Shown here piece by piece: positions 34,830 to 46,059 of a DNA stretch of 64,000 nucleotides. Position numbers and translations under genes: made by a program. The stretch lies in NCBI GenBank assembly GCA_963971535.1, contig OZ020589.1:72970020-73034019 (forward strand), given 5' to 3'. Under the pieces are notes generated by a model that saw only the letters and a program-made list of their open reading frames with translations, was not told the origin of the DNA and made no database searches. Source of the stretch: Notolepis coatsorum. Taxonomy: Eukaryota > Chordata > Actinopteri > Aulopiformes > Paralepididae. Every line of letters starts with the position of its first letter. Position 1 is the first letter of the stretch.

Positions 34830-35014
34830 ATATACACACACACTACTGTGAGAAAATAATAATCACACACACAAAGGGATAATGGCTTATAGCAGACTTA
34901 ATGATTTTAGAATATTTCAGATAATGAAATTAAATGTTTATATCATCAACTATCCAGTTAGTATTTATACTGTCTGTAACGTTTGGCTACTTTAAATCAT
35001 TGAATGTAGAGAGA

Positions 35015-35074
35015 GCTGTACTGTATTGTACCCATTCTGCAATCTGTTTCTGCAATAAAGTTTTCAATCAATCA
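35015..35074 (+). repeat. LINE 3' tail fragment
   Basis: GTACTGTATTGTACCCATTC through AATAAAGTTTTCAATCAATCA, the same family as 12430-12629, followed by a (GA)n tract at 35075-35115. Confidence 0.7.
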
Positions 35075-35075
35075 G

Positions 35076-35118
<43 letters not shown>

Positions 35119-35695
35119 GCGAGAACGAATGAGAGAGCCAGCCCCCCCCCCCCGGGTTTTGTTTGTAGGTGATGACGTCACACTCGAATGTAAACAGGAA
35201 GCGTTTAACAGACGGAGATGGAAAGTGGATGATATACAGTAACAGAAACGAATAACCAATAAATATGAAGTTATGTTTAAACTTCTGTTGTCAAGCGTTG
35301 TCAATATAACCCACCCCCTTTCCTCCCGAATGGAACTAGTGTTGTGGAGTCCGCTTTGACTGGTGTCCAGGGTTAGCAGCAGCTAACGCTAGTTAGCTTA
35401 GCATAATCCTAATGGATACCGTGGATAGCAGCTAACGTTAGCCCATTGCTCGTGTCAATCAAATTGCATGTTATTAAAGGTCCGCGCTGGTCTGTCTAAT
35501 GAAATTACAACCGCAACATTATGCCCTGGTTGTAGGCTAATGTTTTATCCAATTTGTATGGATTAATTTAGGAGTGAAATGCGAATGAAGGGTTGCAATC
35601 ACTACTCGCAAGCTTGCCCCCAGATGATATTTTCCACTCGCACCGGCCAGATTAGGGGGCAATTTGCGACGAGATGCTCGCAGTGTACAGCCCTG

Positions 35696-36278
35696 CTCCA
35701 GTAGACAGGAGCATGAAACCGGGGAGGAGGTGAATAGGCAGAGTACACCTCAAATCATACCGGGCGACTACGTTTATGTTAAAGTATTTAGGCGTAAATG
35801 GTATGGCGCGCGACGAGAAGGGCCATACAAAGTCATCCGAGCCACCGAAAGGGCTTTACAGGTTGAAGGGTCACCGATGTGGTTTCATATTTCGCATTGC
35901 GTAAAATCTGTAGATATTGGCCAAGAATGGGAATCTGAACCACGGGCCCTTGAGCAAGAAACCGGGGCGGCGCAACCTCTAAACGAAGGAGAAGATGTGG
36001 ACGATGAAACCGGCGCGGCGCAACCCCTAAATGAAGGAGAAGATGCGAACGATTATGGGGAGCCAGACAGAGGGCAACACGATTGGCCACCGGTAGGGGA
36101 TGAGGGATTCCTACAGGAGCCAGACAGAGGAGAGGATTATGAATTGGAACATAATGATTTCTCCTCTGTGGACTTGGATGGGGTACCAAAAGGACCGGAG
36201 GGAACCGTGCTTAGCACAAGCCCGGAAAGAGATTCTCGACCGCAACGAGTTATTAAGAAACCTCTAAGGTACACATAG
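35696..36278 (+). pseudogene. pol: Endogenous retrovirus integrase C-terminal domain and acidic tail
   Basis: The part of the frame 35664-36278 after the hAT element. It shows GDYVYVKVFRRKW and RREGPYKVI followed by QVEGSPMWFHISHC, the C-terminal DNA-binding fold (GPY-type) of gamma-like integrases. A 110-residue acidic tail follows, with two copies of ETGAAQPLNEGED and several PDRG motifs, ending PLRYT. The reading frame agrees with 30429-32864 if the insertion and one CTCCA are set aside. The long tail is unusual; it may be an extended integrase or lead into a lost downstream gene. Confidence 0.75.
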
Positions 36279-37822
36279 GAAAAAGTGAGGAAAAGCTAAA
36301 TGATAAGTCCATGGAGAGAGCGTGTATATATTTTTGATTTTTTGATTTTGAGCTCTCTCCTTTCTTAGAAGTGTTTAATTTTAATGCGATGCAATAATCT
36401 TTTCTTTCAGAGTTAGCCGCACAAAACAGACATGTTTGGTTAACTACACATAAGTATAGCAAAAAGCTGATAACTGGTCCGATGTTCTTTTTGTATAAAG
36501 AGACGGACCTAGACGGATGTCAACTTTAAATAACTGATAAAACTGATAAATTGTGTCAACTTCAACTAACTGGTAATTGTTAATTGTGTGAGTGAACTTA
36601 AAATTGTGTCAACTTCAACTAACTGATAATCGTTAATTGTGTGAGTGAACTAACGAGGGTGTTGAAAGCATTTGGCACTAACAAATATGAACTGTGCGTT
36701 AGAGGATTCTTTAGATATTTGGTTCTTATGTGATTTGGCTAAACAGTTAAAAGGTTAAGGTATTTGTACAATGTACGAACAGTTTGATTGAGAAAATACT
36801 AACAAGAATATTGGGGATATAGAATCCCCAAACCGGGGACCTGTGGTGGATTTCCCAAGCAAAATGTATACATGTACAGGGCTGTCGTCCGCTACAGAGT
36901 CGTTGGTGAACAAGGGTAACATTGCATCATACATTTCTAATCCAAGAGGTGTCTCCAACCCCCGCCTGGAGAGGAAGGGGTGGAGGGGACACAGATTGGA
37001 TCAGCACATAGTTGTAAAAACGGGCGATACTCAGCCTTTTTCTCTGTCTCTCTGCAAAGATAAACACAGAGTAGAGGCTTGGGGGACAGAGTAAATTAGC
37101 ATATCAAAGGTCCCAAAATCCTGTTGGCAAGTTAAAGATAGATTCTGAACCATATGATGTTGATTTATAGCCGGCTATAGGGAACCAGCCTCAATAGAAC
37201 AATCAGGAACAGGAAGAAACACCTGCCAGGCGGAGTGGAAATACCCACCTACCCCCCTCTCTCTAAGGGTGGGGGAGACTAACACCTCCAACAGACGGTG
37301 GCCAGGTGGCTTCACAAACATTTGGACTATAGGACTCTTATGCTAGATAAGCAAGATGACTCAGAGAATGACACACATTTACCCTCACGTATAGTCTTGT
37401 TAATCTTAAACAATCAATAGAGAAACACTTGTTTAGACACATTTCTGCCAAGCGGGCAAACTTAAATTCAGAAATATATATTTTAACTAGGAACAAACAC
37501 TGAAGAATCTTCTAACCAGCAATACACAGTCAGGCTATTAAGAGCCAACCTATGCCTTAATAAGGACATATCCTGGTAGATAAGCTAAAAAAGGCTGCTA
37601 CCAAGTTTCACCCAATCAAAAGTGTGGGTGGGCTAAAAACGGCCGCCACACTGGTCCTCCAATTGGAAGCTCTCTCTCTCTCATAGAAAGGTCCGCCCTT
37701 CCTGACGTAATGCTGGGGGAGGAGTTAGTCTTTAAAGTGAGCGGTTCAGAGACAGAGAGAAACACAACAGAAAACAACACGACCAGAAGCTAGATCTAGA
37801 TCTAGCCAGACCTAGATCTCAG
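36279..37822 (+). other. ERV 3' flank, no gene; possible LTR remnant
   Basis: No env and no long frame. There is a roughly 65-bp tandem duplication around GTGTCAACTTCAACTAACTG (36555-36655), a CCCCAAACCGGGGACC stretch at 36825-36841 and a TGTGG start at 36841-36845 that could be a polypurine tract and LTR start. No second copy exists in the window to prove it. GATCTAGATCTAG palindromic text lies at 37792-37806. Confidence 0.35.
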
Positions 37823-38641
37823 CCCTGGCTTGATGAGAACACCAGAGCTTTAAGGAAACAGTGCAGACAGGCCGAGCGCAGGTGGAAACACAATAAACTG
37901 CAGATCCACTATGAGATCCTTAAACATCACCTCAAACAGTATCAAGAGGCAGTTAAGGTGGCGAGAGAAAGGCACTTCTCAGAAATAATTGCCAAAAATT
38001 GTCACAATCCCAGAGTCCTTTTTTCGACCATTAACTCTTTCACCTCCTCCCGCCCCCTGCCCTGATGCCTCCCCCTCCAAATGTGAAGAATTCCTAAACT
38101 TCTTCATTAGGAAGGTGGAAACCATTGGATTAGCCATCTCATCATCCTCCTCCACCCCCCCTCCTACCCAGCCCCCCCTCCTGCCCAGCTCTTTTGAACA
38201 ACTTCCAACCCATCTCTCTAACCACTCTCAGAGAGCTGGTGGCAGGCATGCAGACTGTCACATCCCCCCTTGATGCCCTCCCTACCCATCTTCTAAAAGA
38301 GTCCATGGACATAGTAGGCCCCAGTATTTTGTCTATCATAAACAGCTCTCTGGAATCTGGCTCTGTTCCCTCCTCCCTTAAGCACGCCATGGTTGAGCCC
38401 CTCCTAAAAAAAACCTAACCTAGACCCTGCTCTTTTCAATAATTACAGGCCCATATCCAAACTACCCTTCCTATCTAAGATTTTAGAAAAGGCTGTCCTG
38501 GCACAGCTCCTCCCCTTCCTACATCACAACAACCTCCTAGACAAATTCCAGTCAGGTTTCAGGGCAGGGCACAGCACTGAGACAGCGCTAGTCAAAATCT
38601 ACAATGACCTGCTTCTCACCATCGACTCAGGTAGCTGTGCC

Positions 38642-39036
38642 ATGCTCCTCCTCCTGGACCTCTCTGCCGCGTTCGACACGGTTGACCACTCCACCCTGGT
38701 CGATCGTCTCGAACACAGGCTAGGTATTGGGGGGTCTGCCCTAAACTGGTTCGCATCCTACTTGAGCGGCCGCTCCTTTTCGGTCAGTTTGGGTGGACAC
38801 TCCTCCCCCACAGCTAGTCTACCGTATGGGGTCCCCCAAGGTTCCATCCTGGCCCCCATACTCTTCTCCATCTACATGCTCCCTCTGGCCGAAATCATCC
38901 AGAAACACAACATTTCATATCACTTTTATGCCGATGACTCCCAAATCTACCTTCCCCTCAACCCCTCTGACACAGCTAACCTAGACTCTCTTAAAAACTG
39001 TCTTAGGGACATAAAAAGCTGGATGGCCCTCAACTT
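38642..39036 (+). pseudogene. L2 LINE reverse transcriptase fragment
   Basis: Open frame 38642-39109, of which the part before 39037 is RT. LDLSAAFDTVDH holds the first catalytic Asp, GVPQGS is motif 4, and YADD is at about 38928-38940. The frame runs into an antisense SINE. Confidence 0.8.
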
Positions 39037-39236
39037 TTTTTTTTTGCGTTTATCGCTTTTTCTGGTCAAGCATGACCGACAGAAACAGGTTGAATGGGAT
39101 GTAGAGTAGGGGAAGACACTCTGAGAAAATACGGCGGGTCCGGGAATCGAACTCGTGTACCCGAGATCCGTGACGAGCACGGTTGTCCCCGACGCAGAGA
39201 TAGCGCCGAGATACGCGGTGAGCTACGGGAGCTCCC
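39037..39236 (-). mobile_element. tRNA-derived SINE in L2
   Basis: 200 bp in antisense. The poly-T at 39037-39045 is its A tail. In SINE sense the head has TAGCTCACCGCG (A-box-like) and GAGTTCGATTCCCGG (B box). It is flanked by a 13-bp duplication TGGCCCTCAACTT (39024-39036 and 39237-39249). A second copy is at 61348-61564. Confidence 0.85.
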
Positions 39237-39249
39237 TGGCCCTCAACTT

Positions 39250-39943
39250 CTTACAGCTAAATGAAAATAAAACGGAGATCATTTTGTTTGGCCCCCCCTC
39301 TTCCACCAAAACACTCTCCAACAGCCTAGGACAACTCTCCACCCACCTCAAACCCCACGTCAAGAGCCTGGGTGTAATCTTTGACCCAGAGCTCAAATTC
39401 GACCGGCAGGTAAATGCCGTAGTCAAATCATGCTTCTTCCAACTCCGCAACATCAGTAAAATAAAACCAATCCTTTCACCCGTCGACCTGGAAACGGTAG
39501 TCAATGCATTCATCACTTCACGCCTAGACTACTGCAATGCCCTCTATACCGGCATCAGTCAGGCAGCCATGTCCCGCCTCAAAATGGTCCAGCACTCTGC
39601 AGCTAGGTTCCTTACCGGCACCAGAAAGAGAGAGCACATCACACCAGTCCTAGCCTCCCTACACTGGCTCCCAGTCCCACTTAGAATAGACTTCAAAATC
39701 CTCATCCTCACCTTTAAGGCACTATCGGGTGCAGCACCCCTATATATCACAGAGCTCATCACCCCCTACGCAGCACCCAGGTCACTAAGATCCTCCAACC
39801 AGGCTCGGCTGGTCCCCCCCCCCGCACCAGACTCAAAAAGAGAGGCGATCGCTCCTTCAAGGCCGTGGCCCCCAAGCTATGGAACCAGCTTCCCCTGGAG
39901 ATCCGATCTGCCCCCTCGCTGGAGACATTTAAGGCCCGTCTAA
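39250..39943 (+). pseudogene. L2 LINE ORF2 C-terminal fragment
   Basis: The part of the frame 39155-39943 after the SINE. It holds LNENKTEIILFGPP, KSLGVIFDPELKFD, ITSRLDYCNALYTG and LASLHWLPVPLRIDFKI, standard post-RT text of L2/CR1-group LINEs. A shift near 39830 ends the frame early. Confidence 0.8.
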
Positions 39944-40275
39944 AAACCCACTTCTATTCCCTGGCCTTCAATAAACCCTGATTCTCCCACACCCTAACTC
40001 ACACACTCCCATGTAATTGTATCCTGCCCCCTCCCTCTTGTATCTCTTCTTATGCTCCTCTGTCCCCTGTGTGCTACTGTACTTTGTGTTCCCCTATCCG
40101 TGTGTTGTCCTACTGTCCTATTCTCTGAATGTACTGTCTTGTCTTGCTGTGCCTTTTTGTATTTTTGTATTTTATATTAGGACATTGATTTTAAGCTTTG
40201 ATTGTACAGCACTTTGGTTGGCTCTTGTGCTTTTAAATGTGCTATATAAATAAATTACTTGACTTGACTTGACTT

Positions 40276-40983
40276 ATTTATAAAGCTACAAGCATTGAAA
40301 TGTATGAACCTAGTGGATTTCAAAACTGCCCTCATTGTATACAAAGCCAGATACAAACTAATCCCAGGCAACATTAAAAAATGGTTCAGAGACAGGGTAG
40401 GAGAATATAACTTAAGAGGGAGAGGGAATCTTAAACAACCAATGGTACACACTACGCTGAAAAGCATGTGCATATCGGTGTGTGGAGTGAAGTTGTGGAA
40501 TACATTACCTGAATACATCAAAATGAGTAAACATGTGGCACAATTTAAAAAGCAGCAAAAAAAATACACATTAGAGAAATACAGAAATGAGGATAAACAA
40601 AGTTATGTTATATTGTGTTATGTAGTGATGTACTATATTCACTGCTGTCAAGGGAATCAAGTTTTTTGTATAGTATATTCTATATTGTAATATACTAAAT
40701 TATGTTATAGTAAAATTTATGGAAGAACAAATATAAATGTAAGGGGGTAGGGATCAATAAGCTTAGCTTCCCTCTACTCCTTTTTTGGACATGTCTGCTA
40801 ACCAAACACATTGCTCTTGACCTTTTGTTTATAATTCCTTTTATTTTTATTTTCTTTGTTTTTTTTATGTTTTTTAATTTGTTGTTATGATTGTTTGGTT
40901 TGACGGAGCAAGATACTGTGAATTGTTTGGAGGAATATGGAGAATCACATGTTCAAAAATAAACTTTTCATTCATTCATTCAT
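40276..40983 (+). mobile_element. 3' end of a second LINE
   Basis: An ORF tail (about 40295-40690) with LIVYKARYKLIPGN, LRGRGNLKQP and SVCGVKLWNTLPEYIK is followed by a 300-bp UTR. It ends in AATAAACTTTTCATTCATTCATT, an ATTC-repeat tail. It directly abuts the L2 end. The clade is not certain (CR1/Rex group likely). Confidence 0.65.
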
Positions 40984-41574
40984 ACCCGGCACATCATTGG
41001 GGTTTTAAAAACGAATCAGAAATCAAATGTGTATAATGTCAATTCCAAACAATATGGATAACATATATGATGTTTGCAATTGATCTCTGCTACATCACAT
41101 TTAACAATGGAAGTGTTGTTCGCTTTTTGTTATAGTTCATGTAATAAATCCACTATAATAAAGTGTGGAGGCACAACACCACACTTGCAGGGACCAGAAG
41201 CTCTATAGCTCACTCAGTTGGTTGGTCCACACAAGTGAACCCACCCTCTAGTCTAGTTTTTGCCCTAGGAGGCTGAAATTTGGCCTGGAGGTCGTCGTGT
41301 GTGTGTGTGTGTGTGAATGCATGCACGTGTGGATGTATGCATGTACACCATTGCCATCATTGCTGATTCACATTTGTTTTAGAAAACAACATGTGGCACA
41401 TTAATATGTCACATATTCTCCAGTAAGGAACGTATTATTTTGTTTATCACAGAGCTACATCTACAATAAAATAAAATACTTTGACTTGGGTCACAATGTT
41501 TTCATCATTACTTCTGGATATTTAAATTACACCAACATTAAAGAAAACTTAAATGGAAAAGCAGACAATTGTCA
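40984..41574. other. Intergenic, short GT repeat only
   Basis: No frame or recognisable element; a short (GT)n is at 41298-41314. Confidence 0.5.
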
Positions 41575-44102
41575 ATTTAAAATATTTTATTGATAAACAT
41601 ACAGTTGCTATAAAAGCCATTGAACTGAGCACTCTGTTCATGTACGTGATGAAGATGTTGTTGCAGCAGGTCTGGGTTCAGACTGCCAATAAGCTCTGCT
41701 CTAGGTAAAGGCAAACAAAGGATTATGTCTGAAAGTACTACATAGTACTGCCTATTAAATACTATGTCATAGGAATACACATAACCGCACTGATCAACTC
41801 ACTGATCTTAATCCATAATGCAATGCTATCAACTGTAGTCAAGTATGGTACATTTCACAACCGTCTCGTTTTTATGGCGTATATCTACAGGTGTTCTGAA
41901 CTAGCATGGTCAAAATGCCTCCTAAATAGTACATACAGTAGTATGCGTTTTCAGACACAGCCAGGGAGAGGGAAGAAAGGAGAGTAGTTCTATTACAAGT
42001 TTAAGATGAAGTACATGGGATAGAAGCCGATGAGGAGAGAAGGTCACGACTACAGGAAGTGACCTAAATTACATAGTATAGGCATGGTTAGGAAGCAGCA
42101 AATAACATTGTCTTATTGGTTTAGCTGGGGGGGGAGGGGATTGAAGGGAACCAATAGGGTGAGAGAGGTTGAGGGACATCCATAGAGATTATTCATTTAT
42201 TTTGCTGGTATGGAACTGTGTGCTTAAAGTTAAATCAACAGACACTACACATCCACACATACACTGCACAAGTATATACACAGACACACACACACGATAG
42301 CTCTCGCATTCATGACATAAGGCACTGAGTCTGATCAAATGAAGCTATCAGAATAAACAAAATTATCTGACACATCTTAAGGGAAAAATATCCAAAGAAT
42401 TCAAAGAACAAATAATTCCACTAACATGCATTCTCATTCTTGTCAAAGCAATGGAATCTAATGGGCCTTTTTCAGACCTGCCATAGCAGGTTAAACACAG
42501 CCACAGCTAATAACATTAATAATGGTACTGCTTGATTTAGGTGTGCCAGTGGCCAGCATTAACAATACATTAACAATACTATTGACTATTGTCAATGCTG
42601 TCCACTGGCACACCTAAATCAAATGGACATTATTAATGTTATTAGCTGCAGCTGTGTTTACCCTAATGAGACACGTCTGTGAAAAGGGTCAGTGAAAACT
42701 AATGTAATTTCACCAGCCATATGCATTAGTTAAGAATACTTCAGTTCCCTAAATTCCAAAAGAGGATGATGTCCAACATACATAAGAAAACACCACAGTC
42801 AGAGACGTCGCTGGGGAGACGATTAAAAACGTAAGTCAAACTCACACTATGCCGTCGGAGCAATGCAACAAACAATAACGTATATACCTATGTACTGTAT
42901 GTTCTTCATTCATGCAAAATCGTAAACACAAAAACAAATAAAAGGAACCAGAAGGTATGAATAAGGCATTCTAATGGTCAAGCTACGTAAGGTTGCCTAA
43001 ACCCAGCCTGTTTACACTCGTGAGAGTGGAGTCATGTGCTGTAAGTGGACAAGCAAAGGGTTAATAAGGCCCCAATCTCAAACTGAACACCTCTGCCCAC
43101 TTAGCCTCTTTGTGGAGTTGTAACGTCTGAGTGGTTCACTATAACTCCATCTATCAGCCCTTGATACCAAGTGAACAGGAGACGATCCCTCCATTATTTC
43201 TCTGTATTATGGTATGTTGTAAAACAACCATTGTACATGTATTATTATTTTTATTATTTCCAAATGATAGTGAGTTCCCTCAGTCTGAAATCTCAAATTT
43301 AAAGGTTGTGAGAGTAGTTTTGTAGTTTTGTGAGAGTCAGAGAAGTAAATAATTCCTAGGGTTTATTTTCACAACTGAAGAAACAAACAGTCCTTAGAGG
43401 AAACGTGGATACCTGGAACACTGTTTGAAGCTAGAAAGCTACCTGAATTTTTTTTATTTCATTGCTGTCCTTTACAGAGGGATTATATTTGGTTCAGTGC
43501 ATAAAAACTAGTTTGCAAACAAATACCCCCTCCTCCGAAACTGCATAGTGTACCTTTCATCAAAACATAAAAAGTAGCAAGCGACCACTGTTCATCAAGT
43601 GGCCAAGTGTATGGTTTGAGATTGGACCTGTATGACTGTACATAGGCCTACTTAGATTAAGGAACCTCTGTATTAAATACAGTAGTGTTTAGCATTTAAC
43701 TTAAGATGTTAAGCATGTAGCAGAAGAGATACTTATTTGTGTTGCTCAATTGTGCTTCAGAATAAATGTGTGAGGACCTAAACGTACACACTGACTGGTC
43801 TCTGTGTTAACACTGTGCTAGGAGTATTCAGAGGAAGTCATTGTGTGTACATGTCTATAGTCCGTGTCCTTCTCTGTTCATTGTGTGTATCTGGGTTTGT
43901 GCTCCACTGTCCAGTTTCATTCCCCATGACATCATCAACATTTGCTTTTTATATTTCCTGTCAAGAAAAAGAGAAGGTTCCAACTGGGTATTCCAGATAA
44001 ATTCCAGACTATTTATGTGATTCAAGATTCCGGAGTGTTCGTAGTCCAGTGTCACCGTGACCGTGGTAATAGCGCAGGCTCATCCAATCCAGTTGTAGCT
44101 TG
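41575..44102 (-). other. limch1: Probable 3' untranslated region of limch1
   Basis: About 2.5 kb without coding frames lies between the stop codon (44103) and a minus-strand AATAAA at 41586-41591. Other AATAAA-like sites exist within it (for example near 42195 and 43345), so shorter ends are possible. It contains one palindromic MITE (42463-42690). Assignment rests on position and the poly(A) signal only. Confidence 0.45.
42463..42690. mobile_element. Palindromic MITE
   Basis: Long inverted arms: AAACACAGCCACAGCTAATA...GATTTAGGTGTGCCAGTGG on the left and the near-perfect reverse complement at 42599-42660. The outer ends are GGGCCTTTTTCAGAC and GTCTGTGAAAAGGGTC. No transposase; the family is not identified. 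Confidence 0.7.
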
Positions 44103-44128
44103 TCATAGTGTAGTGGGTTGACCTCCCC
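44103..44128 (-). CDS. limch1: limch1 last coding exon (C-terminus GQPTTL)
   Basis: The acceptor ATTTGCAG ends at 44129. The first two bases complete the Gly codon split at the previous donor. The reading is then Gly-Gly-Gln-Pro-Thr-Thr-Leu and TGA at 44103-44105. A LIM domain followed by a few residues and GQPTTL is how I know LIMCH1 proteins to end. The relative LMO7 ends differently, which is why I choose limch1. The phase (1) agrees with the exon at 44958-45060. Confidence 0.75.
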
Positions 44129-44176
44129 CTGCAAATAATGACAATATATATGACTCAAATGGTATCAATCCATGAG

Positions 44177-44244
44177 GAACATGCACCCTATGCATCTCTA
44201 TGGTCCCAGGGAACATGCACCCTATGCATCTCTATGGTCCCAGG
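44177..44244. repeat. 34-bp tandem duplication in the last limch1 intron
   Basis: Two perfect adjacent copies of a 34-bp unit starting GAACATGCACCCTATGCATC. Confidence 0.95.
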
Positions 44245-44531
44245 AAATGTGAACTCATTGCTTAAGATAAGACAAGATATTATTGATCTCCTTGGAGAAA
44301 TTCAGGTGGGGATCTTTACAAGGATCTGTACTTTTATGTCCTGCTTTTATTCAAAGCTATAGTGTTTTACACTATAAACTATCATACAGTCCTGTTTCAG
44401 GATCCTCATACTGTCTGTTTCATGTCTGTATTTGGGATCTGTAGGTGAACAATAAGCTTCTTGAAACTTTCTTAAGCCATTGTAAATCGCATTATAGGTC
44501 TGTCTTACTCAATAGCATTTCCAAACATTAA

Positions 44532-44835
44532 AGGAACACGCCAACATTATGGGACATGTGCGTACCGTCTTCTCCAGAGTCAGACAAGAAGATGGATACC
44601 AATTATTTTTCTGTGTGTTCAGTAGAAAGCTATCTGGCTGCAAGCAAGCCTAGCTTAAAACTCTGGGAGAGGTGTTTTTGGCAAACAGATAGGCTAGCCG
44701 ATCCGTATTGGCTTCCATTTCATTTGCTAGGCTAGCTTGCAGCTGGATAGCTTTCTACTGAACGCACAGAGAGTAAATCAGTATCTTCTTGTCTGACTCT
44801 GGAGAAGACATTTCCCATAATGTTGGCATGTTCCT
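44532..44835. mobile_element. TTAA-flanked palindromic MITE
   Basis: 304 bp between TTAA sites (44528-44531 and 44836-44839), with ends AGGAACACGCCAACATTATG and its reverse complement. Inverted arms of more than 100 bp include CTTCTCCAGAGTCAGACAAG. A TTAA target fits piggyBac or Kolobok elements; the ends do not look like classical piggyBac, so Kolobok is likelier. Confidence 0.75.
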
Positions 44836-44858
44836 TTAACCATTGCAAACACAGTTTT

Positions 44859-44860
<2 letters not shown>

Positions 44861-44898
<38 letters not shown>
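44861..44898. repeat. (GT)n microsatellite
   Basis: Pure GT tract, continued by interrupted GT-rich sequence to 44952 and ending at the limch1 exon donor. Confidence 0.95.
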
Positions 44899-44902
<4 letters not shown>

Positions 44903-44957
44903 CTGTGTGTGTGCATGCATGTGTATGCCTGTGTGTGTGTATGTGTGTGTGTCTCAC

Positions 44958-45060
44958 CACGAGATGCAATGTAGCACTCATGACAGCTCAGGAGCCCGTT
45001 GCGAATCCTTACATCTGTCCCGGCGCTGGTATCACCCAACGAGCCATCACACACTCCACA
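44958..45060 (-). CDS. limch1: limch1 exon, second LIM zinc finger
   Basis: 103 bp. The acceptor CTCTCTCTCAG is next to 45060; the donor CGTG|GTGAGA is at 44957. It encodes CGVCDGSLGDTSAGTDVRIR and then NGLLSCHECY, which with the Cys ending the first finger gives C-X2-C...C-X2-C, the second half of a LIM domain. LIM domains bind partner proteins; LIMCH1 is a cytoskeletal protein that acts with non-muscle myosin II. Phase 0 in and phase 1 out match the neighbouring exons. CA/GT tracts lie on both sides. Confidence 0.85.
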
Positions 45061-45101
45061 CTGAGAGAGAGAAGCAGAGAGATACACTCAGTCATTCTAG
45101 T

Positions 45102-45104
<3 letters not shown>

Positions 45105-45167
<63 letters not shown>
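45105..45167. repeat. (GT)n microsatellite upstream of a limch1 exon
   Basis: About 31 GT units, 44 bp from the acceptor of exon 44958-45060 (CA repeats in transcript sense). Confidence 0.95.
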
Positions 45168-45194
45168 TCTCACTCTGTGTTCAAAAATGTTGCC

Positions 45195-45555
45195 ATAGAT
45201 GAGTGCATTGTTATCTTTACTCTGAAAGCGAGATTACAGGTCTTACCATCTAAACTGAATCTCTCCATCTGGTTTCCAGGCAGTCATGCTCCTCACTGTA
45301 TTCATCATGACAATAACCAAATAGCTGAAACCATGTCCCACATCTTAAATGGTTGCCATGTATACAGGGGCCTCTACATAAGTAGGCATGACAGAATAGT
45401 AGATTTGATAGCGAAAGATATCTCTCTTATTTTTAGGTCCTCCATCACACTGTATAAGCATTCTACTGTGAAGCCAAGCATGTTCAACCTGTGCAATAAT
45501 GATTCCATGTTCTCTAGTATTACAGCTAACACCCCTGATGTATTTGTGGTTATAC
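45195..45555 (+). pseudogene. LINE endonuclease fragment (R2/NeSL/Utopia-like), part 1
   Basis: Within the frame 44820-45716, residues from about 126 read KARLQVLPSKLNLSIWFPG, then ETMSHILNGC and ISRHDRIVDLIAKDI. This is the cysteine/histidine region before the restriction-like endonuclease of early-branching LINEs. It ends at TPDVFVVI, where unrelated sequence begins. The rest of the domain is at 46850-47143. It lies antisense in a limch1 intron. Confidence 0.55.
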
Positions 45556-45939
45556 AACGGCATGCAAATTTCTCGATTCTGATTGGCCATTCACACGTCT
45601 TTATTGGCAACAATCCACGGTCCTGGGCTCAGGACCCGCCCACAACCGAATCACATAACCCTCCCCGGCTCACTCCGGGAGAAAACAAGATCGCGGACAA
45701 CAAATGGTTATGTTGAAAGCACCATAACGACTAAATATGAAGCGATTCTGTCAAGGGGAATGTGTTAGTCCTTTAAACAATGTTGGATGATGTAATTGAT
45801 GGGTCTTGAGTCAATCTAGAACAAAAGAAAAATCGCGGTTTGATTGATAGATTAATTGATTGATTTAAATTTCTTCCTTCCTACTTTCTACTGACTGCAG
45901 CGTTCTCTCTCACACTGTCCGACGCTGGCGTACCCACAA

Positions 45940-45948
45940 ACACACACA

Positions 45949-45991
<43 letters not shown>

Positions 45992-46023
45992 ACACGCACA
46001 CACACACACACACTGTGACACAC

Positions 46024-46057
<34 letters not shown>
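45940..46057. repeat. (CA)n microsatellite
   Basis: Interrupted CA tract with CATACA and CGCACA variants. Confidence 0.95.

Positions 46058-46059
<2 letters not shown>

Larger units (their letters stand above)
32865..35695. mobile_element. hAT-like transposon with nested MITEs, inserted in ERV integrase
   Basis: 2,831 bp with inverted ends CAGGGCTGTAC...GTACAGCCCTG and subterminal repeats of TAGGGGCAA/TTGCCCC. The duplication at the ends is CTCCA, 5 bp (32860-32864 and 35696-35700), not the usual 8 bp. Inside are at least two complete MITEs, part of another, two LINE tails and three microsatellites, so the original insertion was much shorter. No transposase is visible. Confidence 0.8.
37823..40275 (+). 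mobile_element. L2-type LINE, 5'-truncated
   Basis: Coding text begins with the linker before RT (ALRKQCRQAERRWKH, ARERHFSEII, NPRVLFSTINSF). RT follows with LLLDLSAAFDTVDH, GVPQGSILAPILF and FYADDSQIY. The thumb and C-terminal region have LNENKTEI, SRLDYCNALY and LHWLPV. The frame is broken several times, for example at about 38063 and 38418, and by a SINE at 39037. The 3' end AATGTGCTATATAAATAAA with an ACTTG repeat is the usual L2 tail. The element copies itself through target-primed reverse transcription. This copy is dead. Confidence 0.85.

Noticed and set aside
36842-37800. ERV 3' LTR
   Set aside because: TG start and purine tract are suggestive, but there is no matching copy upstream of gag, so it is not called as an LTR.
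44820-45194. Start of a 298-codon plus-strand frame with CVCVCV runs
   Set aside because: Read through GT repeats and the antisense of limch1 exon 44958-45060; only the later LINE-like part is kept.
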